Positions 34,755 to 43,371 of a stretch of 64,000 bases of DNA are shown piece by piece. The notes beneath the pieces were generated by a model, which searched no databases, was not told the origin of the DNA, and saw only the letters and a list, made by a program, of their open reading frames with translations. The DNA is from Gemmataceae bacterium (GTDB taxonomy: Bacteria; Planctomycetota; Planctomycetia; Gemmatales; Gemmataceae), in the NCBI GenBank assembly GCA_019636445.1, contig JAHBXO010000021.1, forward strand, positions 1 to 64,000, written 5' to 3'. The translations under genes and the position numbers were made by a program. The stretch's first letter is position 1, and each line of letters begins with the position of its first letter.

Positions 34755-35447
34755 ATGTCCGAGAACCAACCCCTGCGTATCGTCCATCACGACGGCACCG
34801 TCACGCGTGACGAACGTCGGAATGCCCTGAAACAGACCGGGGGGACGCTCTGGTTCACCGGCCTGTCCGGCTCAGGCAAGAGCACGCTCGCCGCGGCGCT
34901 CGAACAGGCTCTGGTACGGCGGGGGCACGCGGCCTACCGGCTCGACGGCGACAATATCCGCTTCGGCTTGAACGCCGGATCGAAGATCCTGATGGAGGCC
35001 CGCGGCTATTCCGACGAGTCGGCCCGTCGGTTCGGACTGGGGTTCGCTGCAATCGATCGGGAAGAAAACATTCGCCGGATTGGCGAGGTCGCGAGATTGT
35101 TCGCCGATGCCGGGGTCTTCGCCCTGACGAGTTTCATCAGCCCCTATCGGAAGGATCGCGACGCCGCCCGGCGGATACACGCCGAGAACTCGTTCGGCGA
35201 GTTGCCGTTCATTGAGATCTTCGTGAACACGCCGATCGAGACGTGTGAGCAGCGCGACCCGAAGGGGTTGTACAAGCAGGCCCGCGCCGCGATCGCGAGT
35301 GGAAAGGGGATGGGGTTCACCGGGCTGGACGATCCTTATGAACCGCCAACGGCGCCGGAACTGACCTTCGACGCTTCCGCCCGCTCTGTCGAGGACGGCG
35401 TCGCCATGATCCTGGAGTACCTGCGTGCGAAACGGATGATTGGCTGA
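34755..35447 (+). CDS. cysC: Adenylylsulfate kinase
   Basis: Phosphorylates adenosine 5'-phosphosulfate to PAPS, the sulfate donor for assimilation or sulfotransfer. In the 230 residues the P-loop is GLSGSGKST (36-44), followed by YRLDGDNIRFGLN, REENIRRIGEVARLFADAGVFALTSFISPYRKDRDAARR with the phospho-Ser site, and GKGMGFTGLDDPYEPP. Compared with the common 200-residue enzyme there is an insertion of about 20 residues (AGSKILMEARGYSDESARRF) between GLN and GLGF, and a longer tail. No cysD/cysN is adjacent, so it may serve sulfated polysaccharides, which fits the neighbouring glycosyltransferases. That link is inferred. Confidence 0.92.
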   Translation: MSENQPLRIVHHDGTVTRDERRNALKQTGGTLWFTGLSGSGKSTLAAALEQALVRRGHAAYRLDGDNIRFGLNAGSKILMEARGYSDESARRFGLGFAAIDREENIRRIGEVARLFADAGVFALTSFISPYRKDRDAARRIHAENSFGELPFIEIFVNTPIETCEQRDPKGLYKQARAAIASGKGMGFTGLDDPYEPPTAPELTFDASARSVEDGVAMILEYLRAKRMIG

Positions 35448-35706
35448 TCGACCATTCCCGGTTCATCAATCCTTCTTGTGGAATCGTGGACAATCGTTCG
35501 CGTGGGCATACCATTAACTTGTGCCTTCTTCCCCAGTACGTCGGCGAACATTGGTTTCTTTCCGGCGTCCTTCTCGATAGGTCTCACTGGTGAAGTCGAG
35601 GTGCCGGCGGATGGCCGCGTCACCCACCCGAATCGAAGCCGTGCGGCTCCGACGGGCGTTCCGTTTCCTCCTTTGAAGGGAGCCGGTCCTCACGGAAGGC
35701 CGGCCG

Positions 35707-37881
35707 ATGACGATGCTCGACCAAGTACGCAATATCGGAATCATGGCCCACGTCGACGCCGGCAAAACCACGACCACCGAGCGGATTCTCTACTACAGCG
35801 GCACCAAGCACAAGGTCGGCGACGTCGACGACGGCGACACGACCACCGACTTCGACCCCTTGGAACGTCAAAAAGGCATCACGATCAACTCCGCGGCCGT
35901 GTCCATCGACTGGGCGGACCGCTCGGGTAAAGACGTGCAGATCAACATCATCGACACCCCCGGCCACGTGGACTTCACGGCCGAGGTCGAGCGGTCCCTT
36001 CGCGTGCTGGACGGCGCCGTCGGCGTTTTCTGCGCCAAGGGTGGCGTCGAAGTGCAATCGGAAACCGTGTGGCGCCAGGCCACCAAGTACAAGGTTCCCC
36101 GCGTTGCTTACGTCAACAAGCTCGACCGCATGGGCGCGGATTTCTGGGCCTGCGTCGAACAGATGAAGACGAAACTGCACGCCAATCCTTGTGTGGTCAC
36201 GATTCCCGCTGGTCAGGACGAAGCCCTCGAAGGGATTATCGACCTGATCGGGATGAAACTGATCACGCGGGATACGACCGACAAGACGAACCGCAAATTC
36301 TTCGTCAACGACGTTCCGGCCAAGTACCTCGACGAGGCCAAGGCACGCCGCGAGCAGATGCTCGATTCGCTCTCCGCCGCGTCGGATGAAGTGACGGAGT
36401 TGATCCTCGAAGGCAAGGACGTGCCGGTGGATCTGATCCGCAAGACGCTCCGGAAGGGGACGCTCGAAGGGGTCTTCACGCCCGTGACTTGCGGCAGTTC
36501 CAAGAACTTCCACGGCGTCCAGCACCTGCTGGACCTTGTGGTGGATTGCCTGCCCAGCCCGTTGGACCGTCCGCCGGTCGATGGGATCAACCCGAAGACC
36601 AAGGACGCGGTCAAGCGTGCACCGGATGCCAAGGAGCCGTTCTCGGCCCTCGCGTTCAAGACCGTGGCCGAGCCGACGGGCGACCTCGTCTACATCCGTG
36701 TTTACTCGGGCGAGATGAAGCCGGGCGAGAACTATACGAACACGACGAACGGCAAGAAGGAGCGGATGGCCCGCTTCTACCGGATGATGGGTGACAAGCG
36801 GATCGAACTGGAAAAGGCCGGACCCGGCGACATCGTGGCCGGGATCGGTTTGAAGGAAACTTACACGGGCAACACCCTTTGCGACCCGGAAAATCCGGTC
36901 GCGCTCGAGTCGATCCAGTTCCCGAAGCCGGTGATTTCGCAGGCGCTGTCGTTCTCCAAGACGCTGGACGCCGGCAAGGTCGGCGAAGCGCTCAACCGCC
37001 TCGTGCGCGACGACCCGACTTTGAAGACGCACACCGACGAAGAAACCAAGGAAACGATTCTTTCCGGGATGGGCGAACTTCACCTGGAAATCTCGATCGA
37101 GAAGCTGAAGCGCGCCATCGGCGTGCCCCAGGAAAACACCGAACTGATCAAACTCGGCAAGCCGCGCGTGGCCTACCGCCAGTGCCTCAGCAAGCTGGTG
37201 GACTTCGAGTACAAGTTCGTCAAGCAGACCGGTGGCCGTGGTAAATTCGCCGTCATCGTGGTGAAGTACACGCCGCTGACGCCGGAAGCGATTGCGGAGA
37301 AGGTGGCCGAGATCGAGGAACTGAACGATCCGAAAGTGAAGCCGGACCCGAACAATATCTACTTCGTGAACGCCATCACGCAGGGGTCGATTCCGAAGGA
37401 ATACATCCCGAGCGTGGAAGAAGGTCTCCGCGAGGCGGCGAAGAAGGGGTACAAATACCCGTTCCCGTTCGTGGACCTGGAATTCGAACTCCACTTCGGC
37501 AAGTACCACGATGTGGACTCGTCGCAGGACGCGTTCTACCTGTGCGCCCTCGAAGCCTTCCGTGAGGCGGAAAGCAAGGCGGGCATCACGCTGCTCGAGC
37601 CGATCATGAAGGTCGTGGTGATTTCGCCCAAGGACTACCAGGGGCAGATCACCGGGAACATCAGCAGCAAGCGCGGCATCATCGAGGAGACGAGCGAAGA
37701 AAAGGGCGTCGCGAGTGTCATGGCCAAGATCCCGCTCGCGAACCTCTTCGGTTACACGAGCGACCTGCGCAGCGCCACGAAGGGCCAGGCGAGCTTCAGC
37801 ATGGAGTTCAGCCACTACGCGCCGGTGCCGGTGGAACTGGCGGACCTTCCGCCGAACATCGCGCGGGCCGACAAGAAGTAA
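35707..37881 (+). CDS. fusA: Translation elongation factor G
   Basis: A 724-residue GTPase that drives translocation and, with RRF, ribosome recycling. G motifs are AHVDAGKTTTTE (G1), the switch I stretch ERQKGITIN, DTPGHVDF (G3) and NKLDRMG (G4). Domains II-V follow, including SGMGELHLEI and the domain IV start TGGRGKF. Domain IV carries an unusual charged insertion (TPLTPEAIAEKVAEIEELND, then DPKVKPDPNN) not found in the Escherichia coli protein. The gene stands alone instead of in the rpsL-rpsG-tuf cluster, so it may be the main factor or a paralogue. A strong terminator follows 23 bases after the stop. Confidence 0.93.
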   Translation: MTMLDQVRNIGIMAHVDAGKTTTTERILYYSGTKHKVGDVDDGDTTTDFDPLERQKGITINSAAVSIDWADRSGKDVQINIIDTPGHVDFTAEVERSLRVLDGAVGVFCAKGGVEVQSETVWRQATKYKVPRVAYVNKLDRMGADFWACVEQMKTKLHANPCVVTIPAGQDEALEGIIDLIGMKLITRDTTDKTNRKFFVNDVPAKYLDEAKARREQMLDSLSAASDEVTELILEGKDVPVDLIRKTLRKGTLEGVFTPVTCGSSKNFHGVQHLLDLVVDCLPSPLDRPPVDGINPKTKDAVKRAPDAKEPFSALAFKTVAEPTGDLVYIRVYSGEMKPGENYTNTTNGKKERMARFYRMMGDKRIELEKAGPGDIVAGIGLKETYTGNTLCDPENPVALESIQFPKPVISQALSFSKTLDAGKVGEALNRLVRDDPTLKTHTDEETKETILSGMGELHLEISIEKLKRAIGVPQENTELIKLGKPRVAYRQCLSKLVDFEYKFVKQTGGRGKFAVIVVKYTPLTPEAIAEKVAEIEELNDPKVKPDPNNIYFVNAITQGSIPKEYIPSVEEGLREAAKKGYKYPFPFVDLEFELHFGKYHDVDSSQDAFYLCALEAFREAESKAGITLLEPIMKVVVISPKDYQGQITGNISSKRGIIEETSEEKGVASVMAKIPLANLFGYTSDLRSATKGQASFSMEFSHYAPVPVELADLPPNIARADKK

Positions 37882-37904
37882 TCGGGGTCTTCGATCTCAC
37901 GGGG

Positions 37905-37934
37905 CCCCGCGACGTTCGTCGCGGGGTTTTTTTT
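37905..37934 (+). terminator. Rho-independent terminator of fusA
   Basis: A 10-bp perfect stem CCCCGCGACG and CGTCGCGGGG with a TT loop, followed by eight T. It ends 11 bases before the xisH start, so xisH must have its own promoter or depend on read-through. Confidence 0.95.
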
Positions 37935-37945
37935 CGGAGTCGGCC

Positions 37946-38365
37946 ATGCCGGCGAAGAACCTCTACCACGACGCCGTCCGCGTGGCGCTGATCGCCGACG
38001 GCTGGACGATCACGGCCGATCCGCTGCGGATCACCGTGGGCCAGAGAAAGCTGTTCGTCGATTTGGCGGCCGACGAGGACACGATCGGCGCCGAACGGGC
38101 CGGCCAACGAATCGCTGTCGAAGTGCAGAGCTTCCTGAGCGAATCCGATATCGACGATTTGCACCACGCGGTCGGGCAATTCGTGGTCTACCGCATTTTC
38201 CTGAATCGCGCGGAACCGGGGCGAAAACTCTATCTGGCCGTGCCGGAAGGCGTGTACGATGGCATCATGAGCGAGACGATCGGCCAATTGCTAATGGCCG
38301 AAGTTCCGCTTCATTTACTCGTCTTCGATCCCATCGAGAAACGGGTCGTGCGATGGACAAGTTGA
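37946..38365 (+). CDS. xisH: XisH-family protein (fdxN element excision controlling factor-like)
   Basis: A 139-residue protein of the XisH family, first described in cyanobacteria, where it assists excision of the fdxN element. XisH has a PD-(D/E)xK nuclease-like fold. The sequence MPAKNLYHDAVRVALIADGWTITADP, FVDLAADED, GAERAGQRIAVEVQSFLSES and DDLHHAVGQFVVYR matches well. In other members the last acid-x-Lys reads VEIKSF; here it is Glu59-Val-Gln61, so the Lys is lost and nuclease activity is doubtful. It overlaps xisI by 13 bases. No XisF-type recombinase is nearby, as is common for this pair outside cyanobacterial heterocysts. Confidence 0.88.
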   Translation: MPAKNLYHDAVRVALIADGWTITADPLRITVGQRKLFVDLAADEDTIGAERAGQRIAVEVQSFLSESDIDDLHHAVGQFVVYRIFLNRAEPGRKLYLAVPEGVYDGIMSETIGQLLMAEVPLHLLVFDPIEKRVVRWTS

Positions 38366-38688
38366 GCCGTTACCGCGAGATTGTCGCGAATCTCGTTCGC
38401 GATTACGCCGCAAGCAAACCGTCGCACGGAGAGATCGAATCGTATCCCGTGATCGATCCGATCGGCGATCACTATCTTGCGGTCCAAGCCGGTTGGGATC
38501 GCCGACGGCGAGTCCAAGGCGCGTTTCTCCACATCGACATCATCAAAGAAAAGATTTGGATTCAATTCAACGGAACCGATCAGAAGATCGCGAGCGAATT
38601 GGTCGACGCGGGCGTGGCCAAGGAGGATATCGTTCTGGCCGAGAAGCCGATCGATGTTCGTCCTCACACCGGCTACGCGGTCAACTAA
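38353..38688 (+). CDS. xisI: XisI-family protein
   Basis: A 111-residue protein, the constant partner of XisH. It reads MDKLSRYREIVANLVRDYA, then GDHYLAVQAGWDRRRRVQGAFLHIDIIKEKIWIQFNGTD and GVAKEDIVLAEKP, the family pattern from end to end. The start overlaps the xisH stop by 13 bases, so their production is coupled. Its stop overlaps that of the convergent DUF1963 gene by 8 bases. The biochemical role of the pair is not settled; an accessory role in DNA rearrangement, a toxin-antitoxin or a defence role have to be kept open. Confidence 0.88.
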   Translation: MDKLSRYREIVANLVRDYAASKPSHGEIESYPVIDPIGDHYLAVQAGWDRRRRVQGAFLHIDIIKEKIWIQFNGTDQKIASELVDAGVAKEDIVLAEKPIDVRPHTGYAVN

Positions 38689-39604
38689 CGACCGCCGCTC
38701 TCAGGGGCCACGCTTCGCAGCGACGGCAGACATGCACCTGGATGGCCGCGCCCGGCGCGCCGAAGTCGAACCCTGCCGCTCGTCGGTATCCCTCCACGTC
38801 CGCGTCCTCCATTGGTTTCCAGCGTGTTGCGTCAACCGCCGTCCATTCGCACGAATCCACACTGAGCAGATAATCCATCGGGTGCACGCAGGTCGCGCAT
38901 TTCGGTGCCCGGTCCGGCACCCTGGGCCAGCCGCCGAACTTCACGCCCCGCGCCGGCAATTCCAGATCCTGCGACTCGGCCACGGTTCGCCGCATTGATT
39001 CCGGCATCAACTCCAAGGGAGGCAACTCGGTTGACCGCTCGGGAAAGATTCGGCAGGCCACCGGCACGTAACCCAAGTCTGCCGACTCCGGTATCTCCGG
39101 ATTCGCAATCGGCTCGTCACCGTCCCGCGCGCGCCAAACGCCGACGACATGAGGCGGGCCGGCCTTCGTCGCGCGAGGCGACCAGAACAACTGGAAGAGG
39201 TCCGTCTTGGGTCGCATCGGAAATTGCGGCGGCAAGTCGTCCGTCCGCACTTGCAGTACCGCCACCATCGGTAAGCGATGCTCCGGACATTGCGGCCACG
39301 GTTCCGCGACCGGCCAGTGGAACGCTCCACCCAGCTTCGATTCGTCCGTTCGCGGTTCGTCGCCGAAACGCGGGTGCAACCGCACCGTGATTCGCGCCAG
39401 CGGCTTCAATTCGGGGAAACGTGCCAGCGGATCGACGTCAGGCTTCGGCGTCGTTCGCATCGAACCGGCCGGAACCCGATATGCGTCCAGCATCGCGAGG
39501 TGTTTCTCGCGTGCAATCCGGTCCGCGCGCGGCGCGGGCGGCACCGGTCGCGAACAGCCGGCGAACAGCACAGGTGCCAAGCCGAGAAACTGTCGCCGGT
39601 TCAT
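38681..39604 (-). CDS. DUF1963 (YwqG-like) predicted lipoprotein
   Basis: A 307-residue protein with the N terminus MNRRQFLGLAPVLFAGCSRP, both a twin-arginine-like start and a lipobox (LFAGC, Cys17). It is probably lipidated after export. The body has the DUF1963 features ESKLGGAFHWPVAEPWPQCPEH and LPMVAVLQVRTDDLP near residues 90-130. Four Cys in CATC and CRRC near the C terminus may bind a metal. Function unknown. Its start overlaps the preceding methyltransferase stop as ATGA, so it is the last gene of the ferredoxin-sbcDC-methyltransferase operon. Confidence 0.78.
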   Translation of the reverse strand: MNRRQFLGLAPVLFAGCSRPVPPAPRADRIAREKHLAMLDAYRVPAGSMRTTPKPDVDPLARFPELKPLARITVRLHPRFGDEPRTDESKLGGAFHWPVAEPWPQCPEHRLPMVAVLQVRTDDLPPQFPMRPKTDLFQLFWSPRATKAGPPHVVGVWRARDGDEPIANPEIPESADLGYVPVACRIFPERSTELPPLELMPESMRRTVAESQDLELPARGVKFGGWPRVPDRAPKCATCVHPMDYLLSVDSCEWTAVDATRWKPMEDADVEGYRRAAGFDFGAPGAAIQVHVCRRCEAWPLRAAVVS

Positions 39605-40236
39605 ACCGGTCCTTTCTTCGCCAAGGCCCAGACGACGATCGGGAACTCCGGCTCGTTGTCCAACGAATGCCGCCACTTCTGATAAATCGTCCAGCGCGGG
39701 CCGAAATTCGATCGCACGCACGCGCGATTGCCCCAGGATCCCGTGACGATGCTCTCGAGCGGAAAGCCGCATTCGGCGAGGAAGTACTTCAGGCCGGTTT
39801 CGGTCCAGCGCGAGCAATCCACGGGATAGGGATGCACCTTCACGAGAAACGGCGTGCTGACGAGGGCATATCCGCCGGGGTTGACCATCGCGTGGACGTT
39901 GCGCCCGGCCCGGTAGGGCCAGAGCAAGTGCTCGAACACCTGTTCCGCGATCACCAGATCGAATGTCTCGGGATGCGGGGCCGCGCAGATGTCGAACGCC
40001 GGAAATTCGAGTGCGCGGTACTCGCGGAACAGATTGGGGCGATCCCAGAACCGGCCGGAAATTTCGCAGGCCTTGATCGTGGACGGATTCAAGCCCGCGA
40101 TGAGACGATCGAGCTCGCGATTGAGAACGACGCGCATCCATTGATCATGGGCATGGCCGGACCGGACCCACGGCCCCACAAGCCGATTCAGCCATTGCCA
40201 CCGCGGGCTGGAAAGCGTTCGTTCAAGATAGTTCAT
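39601..40236 (-). CDS. SAM-dependent methyltransferase, class I
   Basis: A 211-residue protein in which the class I pattern is shortened at motif I: IKACEISGRFWDRP (ISG in place of GxGxG) is followed by ICAAPHPETFDLVIAEQVFEHLLWPYRAGRNVHAMVNPGGYALVSTPFLVKVHP, the clear post-I, motif II and III region with the acceptor-side His. The C-terminal part is Trp/Arg-rich. The substrate is unknown. It lies 6 bases after sbcC and overlaps the DUF1963 gene by 4 bases, so it is co-transcribed with the SbcCD nuclease genes. Confidence 0.82.
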   Translation of the reverse strand: MNYLERTLSSPRWQWLNRLVGPWVRSGHAHDQWMRVVLNRELDRLIAGLNPSTIKACEISGRFWDRPNLFREYRALEFPAFDICAAPHPETFDLVIAEQVFEHLLWPYRAGRNVHAMVNPGGYALVSTPFLVKVHPYPVDCSRWTETGLKYFLAECGFPLESIVTGSWGNRACVRSNFGPRWTIYQKWRHSLDNEPEFPIVVWALAKKGPV

Positions 40237-40242
40237 CGCTGT

Positions 40243-43200
40243 TCAACGCCCCATGCGGGCCACCCGCGTCGCGCCGTTCACGAGTTCGAAGCGATAGCCA
40301 TCGTCGAACGCATCGGCGAATTCTTCCTGGTGACTGACCAGAAGGATGCGGTGCAGGTAGGCGCGGAGGTTTTGAAGTTCCTGGATCATCGTCTGCCGGC
40401 CGGTCCGGTCGAGGCTGCCAAAGCCTTCGTCGATGATGACGCACTCGATCGGGAGGTGCCGCCGGCTGGCGTATTGACCGATCCCCAGCGCGAGGGCCAC
40501 GGCGACGCGGAATTTCTGGCTGCCGGAGAGGAATGCCACGTTGATGGGCGTGCCACCGGTCGCGCGGTTCACGCACTCGAGATCCAGCGCTTTCTCCGCA
40601 CTGGCCAGGTCATCCGTGCCCGAGAAGGTCAGGAACAACTGGCCGCCGGACAGTCGGTCCAGGACGGCGTTGGCGAAGTCGACGATCTGCCGTTCCGCAT
40701 TGCGGACGAGATGCCGCTGCAACCGGTCTCGGCCCAACAATTCCGCCAGGATCTTATACCGCTGGAATTCGAGCTCGGTCGCCTGAAACTGTTCGCCGAG
40801 TTCAGCTCGTCGCGACCGGTGGAAGTCGAAGGTCGTTTTGGTTCGATGGGCCGACTCCCGTTCCTGGTCCCGTTCCTCGAACTCGGTCTGGGCGGCGACG
40901 ATTTCCATTTGTATCTGGTCGGGGTGCTGTCGCGCCGGCTCCGGAAACGCCGCGCAGATCGATTCGCGTTCGGCGATTTCCTCGCGAATCGAGGCCAGGC
41001 TGCCCCGGGCCGTCTCCAAGCTGCGGAACGTGGCTTCCACACCCTCGGCGACGAGCGAATCGTGTTCGGATTTCCAGGAGTAGTACTCGTTCATTCCGGC
41101 CTTGGCCGCGAGTTCCCGCCAGTCCGATGACAGCTTCGCCAGTTCCCGCTCGATCAATTCGCGGCAATGGGTTCGCGTGACGTCCTCGGTGTGCAGTTTT
41201 CCGACGAGTTCCGTGCGCGTCGTCGTGGCGTCGTGGGCCTCCTTGCCGAGTTTGTCGATTTCGTTTTCGACCGCAAGGAGATTGGAACGCGCTGCCTGGA
41301 TCGTATTTTGCAACGACTGCTCGGCGCTGTGCCGATCGATGTACTCGCGACGGATCGCGAGCATGTCGCCGGCCGGGATGCGTGCCTGCAGTTTTTCCAG
41401 CGACCGCGCGGCGGAATCGCGTTCGGCGTGGAGTTGCCGCCACCGCTCGAATGCGTCGTGGGCGAGTCGAAGGGATCGTTCCGCCTCCGCGAGCCCCCCG
41501 CACTCTCGCTTGAGGGCCGCGATCTCGTCCCGCTGCGGGAATCGGGTCTCCGCCCAGTCGGTGGGATCGGACGGGGCGATCCGCTTCGCGTAGTCCTTCG
41601 GCAACTCGGCGTACGCCAACTTGAGCGAGCGCAGCAGTCTCGCCTCGTCCGTCGCGGCATGCTTGCGTTCGGTATCTTGCGCGCGGTACTCTTCGCGGAG
41701 CCGATCCAGTTCCGCCCGGGCTTCCCGCTCCAACTCGGCGTGGGTCCGCTCCCGATCGGCGGCGGCGCGGCGGGCGGATTCGCAGGCTTCTCGTTCGGTC
41801 TCGGCGCGGTGTAGCTCGGCTTCGCGGCGAGCCTTTTCGTCCGCGAGATGCTCCGGCGTGAGCGGTTGACCGCAGGCCCGACAAGTCGTCTCGTCCATTA
41901 GGGAATGGAACGATTCAAGCCATTCCGCCGACTGCCGGGCCAGGGCCGCGGCGGCCGCGGCGCGCTCGTCGGCCACGAGCCGTTCCTTCCGGGCTTCCGC
42001 GAATGACCGTTCGATCTCGGTGAACTTTTCTCGTTGCACTTCGCCGGCCGTACGCACCTCAGCGATCCGCCGATCGGCGTTTTCGATTCGTTGTTTCGCG
42101 GCGGCAAGTTCGATCCGATCGTCGTGGATTCGTTGCAGAATCGGGAGGATCCGCACCAACTCGCGGAGGTGTTCGACCTCCTTCTGGGCCGATTCGTGGT
42201 GGGATTTCGGATCGGTTTCGAATGCGGCGAGTTGTCGGTCGCATTCGGCGAGTTTCGCGGTTTGCTCCTCGGCGAGTTCCACCGACTTGAGAATTCCCGA
42301 CAATTCGCGCAGCCGAACGTTTCCGTCTTCGATCGCCTTCAGGTTTCGATCGAGTTCAAGGCGCAGCGTATCCCGTTTTCGTCGGGCGGTCTTTTCCGCA
42401 CCCTCGGCGAGCGTTTGTCGCTGAATGGCCGCGTCCCGTTCGGCTTTCCAGCGCTCCGTCTTCTTCTCGGATTCGATCACTTTCGCGCGCGTGGTGACGA
42501 CGACATGCGCCGCCGGCAGAACGCCGCGGAGCTCCAGGAGCCGAGCATGCGACCGTTCGATCCGAATCGCCGAGCCGAGCAGGTACTCGGCCTTCTTCAA
42601 CTTCTCGCGGGACTGGACCAGTTTTTGCTCGGCCTCCACCCACCGGCTGGCTTGTACCGAAAGCCCTTTCAGCGATTCCAGCCGATCCCCGGCCAAACGT
42701 CGTGCGGCGTCCGTTCGTTCGATGGATTCAATCGCCGACTGGTATTCCGCATCGGTGATGATCGGCACCGATTCCGTTTGGGCCTGGATCGCTTCCAGCT
42801 GGTATTTCAACGTCTTCTTGCGATCGTTCGCGGCCTCGGCGAGGGCTTGATACCGCTTCAAATCGACGATGCGCGCCAACACCTCCGCGCGGCCGCTCGG
42901 CTTGCTGTCCAGCAGCTTTTCGGCTTTACCCTGCAACAACAACACCGACGAAGTGAACGTTTCGTAATCCAGCCCGATCTGCCCTTCGATCCACTTTTCG
43001 AAATCGACTTTCTTGTTCGTATCCTCGACCGCCGTCCAGTCGTCGCCATCGGCGCGGAAAACCTGTTGCGTACCGCTCGCCGAGCCGGACTTCGTACGCT
43101 TGAGCGTGCGCACAATGCGGAAGAGCCTGCCGTCGATGCGGAAGTCGAAGGCGACCCGGAGTTCCTTCGAATCCTTGTTGATGAGTTCGATTGCGTTCTG

Positions 43201-43371
43201 GCTTCCGCCCCGATGATGGCCGAACAGCGCGTATGTGACGGCGTCGAAGATCGCCGACTTGCCCGACCCGTTCGCGCCCGTCAGCATCCAGATGGCCGCG
43301 CCGTCGAACGGAACCGTCTGCTCCTCTCGATACGACAGGAATCCGGATAATTGGATGCGCTGCGGGATCAC
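40243..43371 (-). CDS. sbcC: SbcC-like SMC-family ATPase of the SbcCD nuclease
   Basis: A 1042-residue protein (Escherichia coli SbcC has 1048). Walker A is GANGSGKS (32-39), followed by a Q-loop region, long coiled coils on both sides of the zinc hook CRAC (Cys497, Cys500; TTCRACGQPL), and a C-terminal lobe with the signature FLSGSQKFRVAVALALG and Walker B CVIIDEGFGSLD. SbcC with SbcD cuts DNA hairpins and protein-blocked ends. It overlaps sbcD by 4 bases. SbcCD attacks long palindromes, which is notable because this chromosome carries palindromic repeat pairs. Confidence 0.93.
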   Translation of the reverse strand: MIPQRIQLSGFLSYREEQTVPFDGAAIWMLTGANGSGKSAIFDAVTYALFGHHRGGSQNAIELINKDSKELRVAFDFRIDGRLFRIVRTLKRTKSGSASGTQQVFRADGDDWTAVEDTNKKVDFEKWIEGQIGLDYETFTSSVLLLQGKAEKLLDSKPSGRAEVLARIVDLKRYQALAEAANDRKKTLKYQLEAIQAQTESVPIITDAEYQSAIESIERTDAARRLAGDRLESLKGLSVQASRWVEAEQKLVQSREKLKKAEYLLGSAIRIERSHARLLELRGVLPAAHVVVTTRAKVIESEKKTERWKAERDAAIQRQTLAEGAEKTARRKRDTLRLELDRNLKAIEDGNVRLRELSGILKSVELAEEQTAKLAECDRQLAAFETDPKSHHESAQKEVEHLRELVRILPILQRIHDDRIELAAAKQRIENADRRIAEVRTAGEVQREKFTEIERSFAEARKERLVADERAAAAAALARQSAEWLESFHSLMDETTCRACGQPLTPEHLADEKARREAELHRAETEREACESARRAAADRERTHAELEREARAELDRLREEYRAQDTERKHAATDEARLLRSLKLAYAELPKDYAKRIAPSDPTDWAETRFPQRDEIAALKRECGGLAEAERSLRLAHDAFERWRQLHAERDSAARSLEKLQARIPAGDMLAIRREYIDRHSAEQSLQNTIQAARSNLLAVENEIDKLGKEAHDATTTRTELVGKLHTEDVTRTHCRELIERELAKLSSDWRELAAKAGMNEYYSWKSEHDSLVAEGVEATFRSLETARGSLASIREEIAERESICAAFPEPARQHPDQIQMEIVAAQTEFEERDQERESAHRTKTTFDFHRSRRAELGEQFQATELEFQRYKILAELLGRDRLQRHLVRNAERQIVDFANAVLDRLSGGQLFLTFSGTDDLASAEKALDLECVNRATGGTPINVAFLSGSQKFRVAVALALGIGQYASRRHLPIECVIIDEGFGSLDRTGRQTMIQELQNLRAYLHRILLVSHQEEFADAFDDGYRFELVNGATRVARMGR

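Noticed and set aside
35620..37815. A 731-codon minus-strand open frame opposite fusA
   Set aside because: Shadow of the fusA coding pattern; no recognisable domain.
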